From the NCBI RefSeq assembly GCF_000830005.1, contig NZ_CP010407.1:3267001-3331000 (forward strand): a stretch of 64,000 bases of DNA, read 5' to 3'. Origin of the DNA: Streptomyces vietnamensis. GTDB taxonomy: Bacteria > Actinomycetota > Actinomycetes > Streptomycetales > Streptomycetaceae. Position numbers and translations under genes: made by a program. Of the stretch, positions 1 to 7,325 are shown in pieces (the first letter of the stretch is position 1; each line of letters begins with the position of its first letter). The notes beneath the pieces were generated by a model. It saw only the letters and a program-made list of their open reading frames with translations, did no database searches and had not been told where the DNA came from.

Positions 1-1072
1 TGGCCATCGCCCGCTGCACGTCCGAGGGTTCGCCGTCGACCGCGAGGCCCTCGACCGTCCGCACCTCGCTCCCGGCGGCGGTCGCCGCGGGCACCAGGCA
101 GGAGGCCACGAGCCGGCCGTCGACCTGCACGTTGCACGCGCCGCACTCGCCCTGCGAGCAGCCGTCCTTGGCCCCGGCGAGGCCGAGGCGCTCGCGCAGG
201 ACGTAGAGCAGCGACTCGCCGATCCAGGAACCGGTGACGGGCCGGTCCGTGCCGTTGACCCGCAGGGTGTACGAGGTGTGGGGGTGCTCGTCGCTGTCCG
301 TGGAGGCGTCGACGGGCGGCGCGACGGGGGCGGGGGCTGTCGGGGCCTCCTCCTGTACGGCCTCCGGCACGGCCTCGGGAGCGGGCTCCTGCACGGCCTC
401 GGGAGCGGGCTCCTGTACGGCCTCCGGAACCTCCTCCGCGGCGTCCGTCCCGGCGGCCTCCGAGGCCTCCGCGGCCTCCTCCGCCACCGGCTCCTCCGGG
501 AGCGCCCAGGGCGCGGGCGCGCCGCCCGGCAGCGTCACCGGAGCCTCGGCGTACGAGGCGGGCGAGGCGAGCGGGGTGGGCGAGGCGAGCGGGGTGGGCG
601 AGGCGGGCGGGACGGATGCCTCCGGCTCGGCCGGGATCTGCCACTGGCCCGTGGACTCCTCGAAGCGCCACTCGGCCGTCGCGTGCGGGTCCTGCCCGTC
701 GTACTCGGCCACGTGCTCGCCGACGTGCTCGACGGCGTGCTCGACGTACGCCGGCGGCTGGAAGTGCTCGACGTCCTGGAACGTCTCGCCCTGGAACGTC
801 TCGCCCTCGAAGTACTGCGTCTGCTCCGCCTCCGTCGGGACGTGCACCGTCCAGGTGCCCGTCGCCGCCGGGTCCGTCGCCGCGCTCGGGGCGAGCGGCT
901 GGAGCGGGGTGATCATCGGCGGTACGTAGCCGTGGCCGGGCGCCTCCAGGGGCACGCCGTCCAGCATGAAGTCGGGCGGCAGCTGGACGAAGGCGGTCGC
1001 GTCGCCGTCGTATCCCTCGCTCTGCGGGATCGGCTCCCAGCCGCCCGTCTGACCCTTGTGCGCGTCGCTCAT
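1..1072 (-). CDS. (2Fe-2S)-binding subunit of a xanthine dehydrogenase-family molybdenum hydroxylase (partial, C-terminus outside window)
   Basis: The small subunit of these enzymes carries electrons from the Mo cofactor to FAD through two 2Fe-2S clusters. The ferredoxin-like fold begins near residue 263 (YTLRVNGTDRPV) and contains the cluster motif CSQGECGAC around residues 301-309. The visible part breaks off before the second, helical 2Fe-2S domain. About 260 residues rich in Pro, Ala, Glu and Gln precede the ferredoxin domain, including repeated EPAPEAVQ units; ordinary family members start almost directly at this domain, so the extension is unusual. The ATG at 1070-1072 overlaps the stop of the upstream FAD subunit gene as ATGA, implying translational coupling. 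The Mo-binding large subunit should follow beyond base 1. The substrate cannot be read from the sequence. Confidence 0.88.
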   Translation of the reverse strand, partial: MSDAHKGQTGGWEPIPQSEGYDGDATAFVQLPPDFMLDGVPLEAPGHGYVPPMITPLQPLAPSAATDPAATGTWTVHVPTEAEQTQYFEGETFQGETFQDVEHFQPPAYVEHAVEHVGEHVAEYDGQDPHATAEWRFEESTGQWQIPAEPEASVPPASPTPLASPTPLASPASYAEAPVTLPGGAPAPWALPEEPVAEEAAEASEAAGTDAAEEVPEAVQEPAPEAVQEPAPEAVPEAVQEEAPTAPAPVAPPVDASTDSDEHPHTSYTLRVNGTDRPVTGSWIGESLLYVLRERLGLAGAKDGCSQGECGACNVQVDGRLVASCLVPAATAAGSEVRTVEGLAVDGEPSDVQRAMA

Positions 1073-1944
1073 GCCAGTGCCCTCCCCAGTGCCCGTCGGG
1101 CGAGTGCGGCGACGGTGCGCCGCAGGTGCAGTACGGCCGGGGGCAACTGTTCGTCGCCCGGCGGGTCCGGGATGCAGGCGGCGGCGACGTACTCGCCGAA
1201 GGCCGCGAGCGCCTCCGGGGCGAGCCCCCGGTCGTTGTCCCAGTCCACCAGCGAGGCGATCCAGCGCTCGGCCTCCAGCGGGCGCAGCGGCATGGGCGCG
1301 ACGGCGCCGACCGCGCAGCGCACGCCGCGCCGGGCCGGGTCGAGGACGACGGCGACGGAGGCGGTGGCGCGGGCCGGGCCGGTGCGGCCGGTGGCCTTGA
1401 GGAAGACCTGGGGGGCGTGGAGCAGCGGGACGCGGACGAAGCCGACGAGCTCGCCGGGGGCGAGCAGGTCGCGGCCCGCGAGGAGGTGGGAGACGGGGAT
1501 CTCGCGGGTGCCGAGCGGCCCGAGGACGACGAGGTCGGCCTCCAGGGCTGCGAGGACCGGCAGCGAGTCGCCGGTGGGCGCGGCGGTGACGATGTTGCCG
1601 CCGAGGGTGCCGGCGTTGCGGATCTGGGGCGGCCCGGCCGCGCGACTGGCGGCGGCGAGGGCCGGGATGAGGGCGGCGAAGTCGGGGCGGCCCATCCGGG
1701 CGTGGGTGAGGCCCGCGCCGAGGAGGGCGTGGCCGTCCTGGTACTGCCAGCCGCGGATCTCGTTGATGCGGCTCAGGCCGACGAGTCCGGCGGGGCGGAG
1801 CTGGCCTTTGTTGACGGCGGCCATGAGGTCGGTGCCGCCGGCGACGGGCACGGCGGCCGGCATGGCCGTGAGTGCCGCCACGGCCTCGTCGAGCGAGGCG
1901 GGCAGCGTCACGGACTGCGCCGTCTGTGGTGCGTGCGTGGTCAA
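1069..1944 (-). CDS. FAD-binding subunit of a xanthine dehydrogenase-family enzyme (CoxM/XdhB type)
   Basis: Middle subunit of a three-part molybdenum hydroxylase; it passes electrons from the 2Fe-2S subunit to the acceptor through FAD. The FAD-contact motifs AGGTDLMAAV near the N-terminus and NAGTLGGN in mid-protein are intact, followed by the CO dehydrogenase flavoprotein C-terminal domain. At 291 residues it has the usual family length. I chose the TTG at 1942-1944 because AAGGGG lies 7 bases upstream and the protein then starts TTHAPQTAQSVTLPASLDEA. The open frame extends 45 codons further upstream, but that stretch is low-complexity and lacks a ribosome binding site. It is the first gene seen of the operon and overlaps the 2Fe-2S gene by 4 bases. 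Confidence 0.88.
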   Translation of the reverse strand: MTTHAPQTAQSVTLPASLDEAVAALTAMPAAVPVAGGTDLMAAVNKGQLRPAGLVGLSRINEIRGWQYQDGHALLGAGLTHARMGRPDFAALIPALAAASRAAGPPQIRNAGTLGGNIVTAAPTGDSLPVLAALEADLVVLGPLGTREIPVSHLLAGRDLLAPGELVGFVRVPLLHAPQVFLKATGRTGPARATASVAVVLDPARRGVRCAVGAVAPMPLRPLEAERWIASLVDWDNDRGLAPEALAAFGEYVAAACIPDPPGDEQLPPAVLHLRRTVAALARRALGRALA

Positions 1945-2193
1945 CCCGCTGCCCCTTCCCGGTGTCCCGGTGGTCCCCGACTGTTGCCCGGTCGTCGCGC
2001 CTGCGAGCGGCGGTACGACGCGCCTGCGTGTGGGCGTACCGTACGTGCTCGCAGGCCGGACGTGGCAACTCTGGCACATCTTCCGAGGAGTCCGGCGCGA
2101 GGGTCCGCGAAGGACTGTTCCGTCCGGGACGCCCTGGCTGCGACGGTAACTTCCGTTTCACCACTCTTGGGTGACCGGGTGACGTCGGGTCCC

Positions 2194-3840
2194 TCACACG
2201 TTCGGGGGCGTGCCCTCCAGGGGGCGGCCCAGGACCCCCGGCCGCTGCTGCCAGGGGTGGGGTCCGGCGGGCGGGCGGTAGTCGACGCCGAGGGCGTCCA
2301 GGCGCCGGTAGTGGGTGCGCATGCGGCGCTCGAAACCGGCGTGGTCGCGCGCCTCCGGCGCGGGCAGCGCGGACCAGGCGACCTCGGCGAAGGCGGCGAG
2401 GCGCGGGAAGACCTGGTAGTCGACGCGGGAGCGGTTCTCCATCACCTCGGTCCAGACGTTGGCCTGGGTTCCCAGGATGTGGGCGGCGGCCTCGGGCGAG
2501 AGGCCCGGCGGGACGGGCTCGAAGCGGTAGACGTCCTCCAGGGTGCGGACGTATCCGATGGGCACGGGTTCGTCCTCGCCGGGCGCCTGTCGGTGGTCCA
2601 GGTACACGTGCTGTTCGGGGCACATGACGACGTCGTGGCCGGCCTCGGCTGCGGCGATTCCGCCCGCGTACCCCCGCCAGGACGACACGGCCGCTCCGTC
2701 GGCGAGTCCGCCCTCCAGGATCTCGTCCCAGCCGATGAGGCGGCGGCCGCGGGCGGCGAGCCAGCGGTCGAAGTGGCGGATGAACCAGGACTGGAGGCCG
2801 TCCTCGTCGCCGACCCCGAGTTCCTCGATGCGGGCCTGGGCGGTCGGGGAGGCCTTCCACTGGTCCTTGGGGCACTCGTCGCCGCCGACGTGGACGAAGG
2901 TGGACGGGAAGAGGTCGAGGACCTCCTCGAAGACGCCCTCGTAGAAGCGGAGGACGGCCTCGGTGGGGGCGAGGACGTTGGGGTTGACGCCCCAGGTGTC
3001 CCAGACGGTGAGGGCGGCGGTGTCGACGACGTCGGTGTTGCCGAGTTCGGGGTGGGCGGCGATGGCGGCCTGCGCGTGGCCGGGGAGGTCGATCTCGGGG
3101 ACGACGGTGATGTGCCGCTCGGCGGCGTACGCGACGATCTCGCGGATGTCGTCCTGGGTGTAGAAGCCGCCGTACGGGGTCTCGGTCCAGAGCGGCGAGG
3201 CCCGGTGCCCCCACTTGGTGCGGGCCCGCCAGGCGCCGACCCCGGTGAGCTTCGGGTGGCGCTCGATCTCGATGCGCCAGCCCTGGTCGTCGGTGAGGTG
3301 GAGGTGGAAGACGTTCAGCTTGTGGGCGGCGAGGAGGTCGAGCAGGCGCAGGACGTCGTCCTTGGGCGTGAAGTGCCGGGAGACGTCGAGGAGAAGGCCG
3401 CGCCAGCCGAAGCGGGGGCCGTCCTCGATGGTCACGTACGGGAGGTCCCGGGCCGCGTCCCTCCGCACGGGCGCCTTGCGGTACGCGTCGGGGCCGAGGA
3501 GCTGACGGAGGGTCTGGGCGCCCCAGAACACCCCGGCGGGGCCGCCGCCCTCGATGACGACGGCGGCACCGGGACGCTCGGTGCTCAGGCGGTAGGCCTC
3601 CGGGCCCCGCTCCCGCGCCACCTCCTCGCTGATCCGCAGCCGTACGGCGTGCTCGCCCGCTCCGTCGGCGAACGGCAGCCCGGTGGCGGCGCCGAGCGCG
3701 GCGCGGAGCCAGCGGGCGGTGGACCCGGTGCCGGGTCCGGCGTCGAGCGTGGTCCGCTCGTCGAGCGGGAAACACCCGGCGGAACTCCCCCGGTGCTCCA
3801 CCGACAGCGGTACGGGAATCAGGTCCTGCTCCGACGTCAT
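2194..3840 (-). CDS. Beta-N-acetylhexosaminidase, glycoside hydrolase family 20
   Basis: Removes terminal N-acetylglucosamine from chito-oligosaccharides by substrate-assisted catalysis. The GH20 signature HVGGDECPKDQW supplies the catalytic Asp-Glu pair in a TIM barrel; an N-terminal GH20b-type domain precedes it, and WRGLLLDVSRHF marks the barrel entry. The 548 residues are normal for the family. No signal peptide follows MTSEQDLIPVPLSV, so the enzyme is probably cytoplasmic and acts on imported chitobiose-type sugars. ATG 3838-3840 has GGAGGGGG just upstream; an in-frame extension to 3933 would run through the promoter and is rejected. Upstream lie a -35/-10 pair, a DasR-like site and two TTGCA dyads, which fits amino-sugar-responsive control. 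The gene appears monocistronic. Confidence 0.93.
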   Translation of the reverse strand: MTSEQDLIPVPLSVEHRGSSAGCFPLDERTTLDAGPGTGSTARWLRAALGAATGLPFADGAGEHAVRLRISEEVARERGPEAYRLSTERPGAAVVIEGGGPAGVFWGAQTLRQLLGPDAYRKAPVRRDAARDLPYVTIEDGPRFGWRGLLLDVSRHFTPKDDVLRLLDLLAAHKLNVFHLHLTDDQGWRIEIERHPKLTGVGAWRARTKWGHRASPLWTETPYGGFYTQDDIREIVAYAAERHITVVPEIDLPGHAQAAIAAHPELGNTDVVDTAALTVWDTWGVNPNVLAPTEAVLRFYEGVFEEVLDLFPSTFVHVGGDECPKDQWKASPTAQARIEELGVGDEDGLQSWFIRHFDRWLAARGRRLIGWDEILEGGLADGAAVSSWRGYAGGIAAAEAGHDVVMCPEQHVYLDHRQAPGEDEPVPIGYVRTLEDVYRFEPVPPGLSPEAAAHILGTQANVWTEVMENRSRVDYQVFPRLAAFAEVAWSALPAPEARDHAGFERRMRTHYRRLDALGVDYRPPAGPHPWQQRPGVLGRPLEGTPPNV

Positions 3841-3860
3841 CGCCCCCTCCACACGCGAGC

Positions 3861-3898
3861 GTTGCAGCATGTGCAACAGTCGTTTCGCGTTGCACAAC
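3861..3898 (-). promoter_or_regulatory. Two inverted-repeat operators in the GH20 leader
   Basis: Two related palindromes lie between the predicted transcription start and the ribosome binding site. 3861-3877 reads GTTGCA-N5-TGCAAC and is a perfect dyad. 3889-3898 reads GTTG-CA-CAAC. TTGCA...TGCAA dyads are typical of LacI/GalR-family operators, and binding here would block initiation or early elongation. The identity of the regulator is inferred; no candidate regulator gene is adjacent. Confidence 0.55.
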
Positions 3899-3904
3899 AC
3901 GGCG

Positions 3905-3933
3905 AGGCTAGGGGCCTTCGACCGGGCCGACAA
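3905..3933 (-). promoter_or_regulatory. Predicted vegetative promoter of the GH20 gene
   Basis: On the minus strand TTGTCG (3928-3933) is followed, after exactly 17 bases, by TAGCCT (3905-3910), a good match to the HrdB-type -35/-10 arrangement. The predicted start point is near 3898, giving a leader of about 58 nt that carries the two TTGCA dyads. Confidence 0.55.
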
Positions 3934-3948
3934 GAGGTCTCGACCACA
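3933..3948. promoter_or_regulatory. Candidate DasR-responsive element (dre)
   Basis: AGAGGTCTCGACCACA agrees with the published dre consensus ACTGGTCTAGACCACT at 12 of 16 positions, including GGTCT and GACCAC. It abuts the -35 box of the GH20 promoter. DasR is the GntR-family regulator of chitin and N-acetylglucosamine genes in Streptomyces, which matches the enzyme downstream. Confidence 0.6.
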
Positions 3949-3990
3949 TCGGCCGCATCGACCACATCGACCCGTTCCGGAACGCGCAAC

Positions 3991-4030
3991 GGCCCCCGTC
4001 GCACGTACCGAAGTACGCGCGACGGGGGCC
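3991..4030 (-). terminator. Strong hairpin terminator after the DUF3039 gene
   Basis: Near-perfect inverted repeat: GGCCCCCGTCGC pairs with GCGACGGGGGCC, with an inner GTAC/GTAC pairing and a CGAA loop. It lies downstream of the minus-strand gene ending at 4066 and upstream of the GH20 promoter, insulating the two. Confidence 0.75.
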
Positions 4031-4065
4031 GCGGAAGGGCTCGCCCCGACGTCAGGACGGCACGG

Positions 4066-4353
4066 CTACTTGTCCTTGCCGCCCTTGTCCTTGTCGCCGC
4101 CGCCCGCGCCCATGGAGTCGTAGATCTCCTTGCACATCGGACAGACCGGGTACTTCTTGGGGTCGCGCCCCGGTACCCAGACCTTTCCGCACAGCGCCAC
4201 GACGGGCGTGCCGTCGAGGGCGCTCGCCATGATCTTGTCCTTCTGGACGTAGTGGGCGTAGCGCTCGTGGTCGCCGTCACCGTGGGACACCTGCGGCGTC
4301 GGCTCGACGAGGGTTCCCGTACCTGCCCCGCGCTCGGGCTCGAGAGTGCTCAT
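4066..4353 (-). CDS. DUF3039 domain protein, small putative zinc-binding protein
   Basis: A 95-residue protein of the actinobacterial DUF3039 family; function unknown. It has a conserved acidic, His-containing segment (HGDGDHERYAHYV, residues 24-36) and a Cys cluster: C55 in ALCGKVWVP, then C71 and C74 in CPMCKEIY. This looks like a zinc-ribbon or knuckle, although no metal has been shown. The tail is Lys/Asp/Gly-rich. ATG 4351-4353 is preferred; an in-frame TTG three codons upstream is possible, and no strong ribosome binding site separates them. It starts 30 bases after the yqgE stop, so the two genes are probably co-transcribed, and it ends in a strong terminator. Confidence 0.85.
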   Translation of the reverse strand: MSTLEPERGAGTGTLVEPTPQVSHGDGDHERYAHYVQKDKIMASALDGTPVVALCGKVWVPGRDPKKYPVCPMCKEIYDSMGAGGGDKDKGGKDK

Positions 4354-4383
4354 AACCGCCAAGGGTACTGAAAGCCGTGGCCC

Positions 4384-4944
4384 TCAGTTGAGGGACGGGT
4401 CGTCGGGGTACGTCGCGATCATCGCGAGCTCGCCGCGCTGCCGTCGCAGCACCTGCCGCCAGAGCGTCTCGGGGCGCGGCGAGGAGACGTCGCCGGGCTC
4501 CGACTCGACCACGTACCAGGCGCCGTCGCCGAGCTCGGCCTCCAGCTGGCCGGGGCCCCAGCCCGCGTACCCGGCGAAGATCCGCAGCGAGCCGAGCGCG
4601 GGTCCGAGCAGCTCGGGCGGGGCCTCCAGGTCGACCAGGCCGATCGCCCCGTACACCCGCCGCCAGCCGAGGGGGCCCTCGTCGCCGGGGATCACGGCGA
4701 CGCCGAGGGCCGCGTCGAGCGAGACGGGGCCGCCCTGGAAGACGACGCCGGGTTCGCCGGCGAGGGCGGCCCAGGGGGCGAGGATGTCGCCGACGGTGAC
4801 CGGCGTGGGCCGGTTGAGGACGACGCCGAGCGAGCCCTCGTCGTCGTGGTCGAGCAGCAGGACCACCGCGCGGTCGAAATTCGGGTCCGCCAGCGCGGGG
4901 GTGGCCACGAGCAGCCGTCCTGTGAGCGAGGACACCTCGGTCAT
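4384..4944 (-). CDS. YqgE/AlgH family protein
   Basis: Member of the UPF0301 YqgE/AlgH family, 186 residues, standard length. Family features are the N-terminal SLTGRLLVATPALADPNFDRAVVLLLDHD, GVVLNRPT, VFQGGPV and the C-terminal FAGYAGWGPGQLEAEL. The biochemical role is unknown; AlgH was named as a regulator in Pseudomonas, but that does not transfer safely. The start is ATG 4942-4944 (MTEVSSLTGR); another ATG lies three codons upstream at 4953, and neither has a convincing ribosome binding site. The gene is divergent from murA across about 280 bases and is probably co-transcribed with the DUF3039 gene. Confidence 0.88.
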   Translation of the reverse strand: MTEVSSLTGRLLVATPALADPNFDRAVVLLLDHDDEGSLGVVLNRPTPVTVGDILAPWAALAGEPGVVFQGGPVSLDAALGVAVIPGDEGPLGWRRVYGAIGLVDLEAPPELLGPALGSLRIFAGYAGWGPGQLEAELGDGAWYVVESEPGDVSSPRPETLWRQVLRRQRGELAMIATYPDDPSLN

Positions 4945-5223
4945 GCGACACATGATCCCGCATCTTCGGCGTTCGCGGGGGGTTGTCGGACGTGATCCGG
5001 GGAAGCCGGTGACCACCGCAGCTCAGGAGGGCCGGGGCCGCGGCGTCGGACCGCCCCGCGAGGACAAGCGGACGGTGACGCTCCGCAAGATCACGGGAAC
5101 AGAGGGTGTTGTGCCGAATTCATTACATCTGACAGGCCCCATGGGGCACCCGATCGGGGTCTCATGGCCCCTTACCCTTTTCTCTGGCCACCCGTCGGAC
5201 CCCACTTTCGGAACGCGAGATTC

Positions 5224-6564
5224 ATGACCGGCACAGACGATGTCCTGCTTGTCCACGGCGGAACCCCGCTGGAGGGCGAGATCCGCGTTCGCGGCGCGAA
5301 GAACCTCGTGCCCAAGGCGATGGTCGCCGCCCTGCTCGGCAGCGGTCCCAGCCGTCTGCGCAACGTTCCCGACATCCGTGACGTCCGCGTCGTCCGCGGG
5401 CTGCTCCAGCTGCACGGAGTGACGGTCCGCCCGGGCGAGGAGCCCGGCGAGCTCGTCCTCGACCCGACGCACGTCGAGTCCGCCAACGTCGCCGACATCG
5501 ATGCCCACGCCGGTTCGTCGCGCATCCCGATCCTCTTCTGCGGCCCGCTGCTGCACCGCCTCGGCCACGCCTTCATCCCGGGCCTGGGCGGCTGCGACAT
5601 CGGCGGCCGGCCCATCGACTTCCACTTCGACGTGCTCCGCCAGTTCGGCGCGACCATCGAGAAGCGGGCGGACGGGCAGTACCTGGAGGCCCCGCAGCGT
5701 CTTCGCGGTTGCAAGATCCGCCTGCCGTACCCCTCGGTCGGCTCGACCGAGCAGGTGCTGCTCACGGCGGTCCTCGCGGAGGGCGTCACCGAGCTGTCGA
5801 ACGCGGCCGTGGAGCCCGAGATCGAGGACCTGATCTGCGTCCTGCAGAAGATGGGCGCGATCATCTCCATGGACACCGACCGGACCATCCGGATCACCGG
5901 TGTCGACCGTCTCGACGGCTACACCCACCGGGCGCTCCCGGACCGCCTGGAGGCGGCCTCCTGGGCGTCGGCGGCGCTGGCCACCGAGGGCAACATCTAC
6001 GTGCGCGGCGCCCAGCAGCGCTCGATGATGACCTTCCTCAACACGTACCGGAAGGTCGGCGGCGCCTTCGAGATCGACGACGAGGGCATCCGCTTCTGGC
6101 ACCCGGGCGGCTCGCTGAACGCGATCCACCTGGAGACGGACGTGCACCCCGGCTTCCAGACGGACTGGCAGCAGCCGCTGGTCGTGGCCCTGACGCAGGC
6201 CTCCGGCCTCTCCATCGTCCACGAGACGGTGTACGAGTCCCGGCTCGGCTTCACCTCCGCGCTGAACCAGATGGGCGCGCACATCCAGCTGTACCGCGAG
6301 TGCCTGGGCGGCTCCGACTGCCGCTTCGGCCAGCGGAACTTCCTGCACTCGGCGGTCGTGTCGGGCCCGACGAAGCTCCAGGGCGCCGACCTGGTCATCC
6401 CCGACCTGCGCGGCGGCTTCTCGTACCTGATCGCGGCGCTCGCGGCCCAGGGCACGAGCCGGGTCCACGGCATCGACCTGATCAACCGCGGCTACGAGAA
6501 CTTCATGGAGAAGCTCGTCGAGCTGGGCGCGAAGGTCGAGCTGCCGGGCAGCGCGCTGGTCTGA
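5224..6564 (+). CDS. murA: UDP-N-acetylglucosamine 1-carboxyvinyltransferase (MurA)
   Basis: Transfers enolpyruvate from PEP to UDP-GlcNAc, the first committed step of peptidoglycan synthesis, in the cytoplasm. The protein has 446 residues with the two-domain EPSP-synthase fold. RGAKN (residues 23-27) is the UDP-GlcNAc/PEP site. The catalytic loop reads GGCDIGGRPIDFH with the PEP-binding cysteine at about C124. Because Cys rather than Asp occupies this position, the enzyme is expected to be fosfomycin-sensitive, unlike the mycobacterial version. ATG 5224 gives the normal N-terminus MTGTDDVLLVHGG; the frame is open to 5164 but without a better start. The gene stands alone, divergent from yqgE, and ends in a perfect 18-bp hairpin. 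Confidence 0.95.
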   Translation: MTGTDDVLLVHGGTPLEGEIRVRGAKNLVPKAMVAALLGSGPSRLRNVPDIRDVRVVRGLLQLHGVTVRPGEEPGELVLDPTHVESANVADIDAHAGSSRIPILFCGPLLHRLGHAFIPGLGGCDIGGRPIDFHFDVLRQFGATIEKRADGQYLEAPQRLRGCKIRLPYPSVGSTEQVLLTAVLAEGVTELSNAAVEPEIEDLICVLQKMGAIISMDTDRTIRITGVDRLDGYTHRALPDRLEAASWASAALATEGNIYVRGAQQRSMMTFLNTYRKVGGAFEIDDEGIRFWHPGGSLNAIHLETDVHPGFQTDWQQPLVVALTQASGLSIVHETVYESRLGFTSALNQMGAHIQLYRECLGGSDCRFGQRNFLHSAVVSGPTKLQGADLVIPDLRGGFSYLIAALAAQGTSRVHGIDLINRGYENFMEKLVELGAKVELPGSALV

Positions 6565-6570
6565 TTCTCG

Positions 6571-6608
6571 GACGCCTTACGGGGCCCCGTGGGGCCCCGT
6601 AAGGCGTC
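6571..6608 (+). terminator. murA terminator, perfect 18-bp stem
   Basis: GACGCCTTACGGGGCCCC, a GT loop, then its exact complement, starting 6 bases after the murA stop. No U-run follows, as is common in Streptomyces. Confidence 0.8.
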
Positions 6609-6640
6609 AAGGGCCCGCAAGGGCCCGTACGGGCGCGAAC

Positions 6641-6679
6641 GAAAGGGCGGCCACCCCCTGACAGGGTGGCCGCCCTTTC
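6641..6679 (-). terminator. Terminator of the HU gene
   Basis: GAAAGGGCGGCCACCC (6641-6656) pairs perfectly with 6664-6679 across a short loop. It lies 17 bases downstream of the minus-strand HU stop codon and back to back with the murA terminator. Confidence 0.8.
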
Positions 6680-6696
6680 TGCGCCTCTAGGCAGCC

Positions 6697-6978
6697 TTAC
6701 TTGCCCTTGGCGGCTTCCTTGAGCTTCGAGCCCGCGGAGACCTTCACGCTGTAGCCGGCCGGGATGTCGATCGGGTCGCCGGTCTGCGGGTTACGAGCGG
6801 TGCGAGCGGCACGGTGGGTGCGCTCGAAGGTCAGGAAGCCGGGGATGGTGACCTTCTCGTCACCCTTGGCGACGACCTCACCGACGGTCTCGGCGAGAGC
6901 GGCCAGCACGGCGTCGGCGTCCTTGCGGGTCACCTCGGCGCGGTCGGCCAGGGCGGCCACCAGCTCACTGCGGTTCAT
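6697..6978 (-). CDS. hup: HU-family nucleoid DNA-binding protein
   Basis: Histone-like protein that bends and compacts DNA as a dimer. The 93 residues begin MNRSELVAALADRAEVTRKDADAVL and contain the HU signature GFLTFERTHRAARTARNPQTG, whose proline-tipped arm (NPQTG) inserts into the minor groove. This is the short HU, not the Streptomyces HupS form with a long Lys-rich tail; the C-terminus ends SKLKEAAKGK. The start ATG is preceded by GGGAG at a 7-base spacing. It is flanked by terminators on both sides and is probably transcribed alone. Confidence 0.95.
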   Translation of the reverse strand: MNRSELVAALADRAEVTRKDADAVLAALAETVGEVVAKGDEKVTIPGFLTFERTHRAARTARNPQTGDPIDIPAGYSVKVSAGSKLKEAAKGK

Positions 6979-7325
6979 GTTGTTACTCCCGTGTTCTTCT
7001 TGCCTGTGAGGCGTGCCACGCGGCGGAAGCCGCGCGATTGGGTACAGCGAAGCCGATGCTGCCAGGGCCCTCGGACAGTCCCCGGACCCGGGTCAAATGA
7101 CAGACCCTCGCGCCCAAACACGCATCCTGCCCCCACCAGCGGCGGGAACGCCAATCCGGCACCCCCGCGGGTCACACGAAAAGCGCCAGAGTCCCGTGGT
7201 GGTGACGTTCCGTCGACGCCGCGAAAACAGCGCGGAGCCGAAAAGCCACCCTAAAGGCGGGTTTACGGCTCCGCGAATCGCGACGCGCCGTCAGCGGCCG
7301 CTCGGCGTCCGCTGACGGCGCCCGC
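6979..7325. other. Intergenic region between malic enzyme and HU genes
   Basis: A 347-base non-coding stretch. Its right part holds the malic-enzyme terminator (7285-7321). A second, longer dyad (CGCGGAGCCG at 7231-7240 with CGGCTCCGCG at 7266-7275) encloses a smaller CCACC/GGCGGG-type pairing. The left part holds the HU leader and ribosome binding site. No convincing -35/-10 pair and no small gene was found. Confidence 0.6.
7285..7321 (-). terminator. Terminator of the malic enzyme gene
   Basis: Perfect 12-bp inverted repeat GCGCCGTCAGCG / CGCTGACGGCGC with a 13-base loop, beginning about 5 bases after the minus-strand stop codon at 7326. Confidence 0.75.

Noticed and set aside
1126..4371. 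A 1081-codon plus-strand open frame
   Set aside because: It is antisense to the FAD subunit and GH20 genes, both of which have clear domain motifs; its composition is the usual mirror of high third-position GC.
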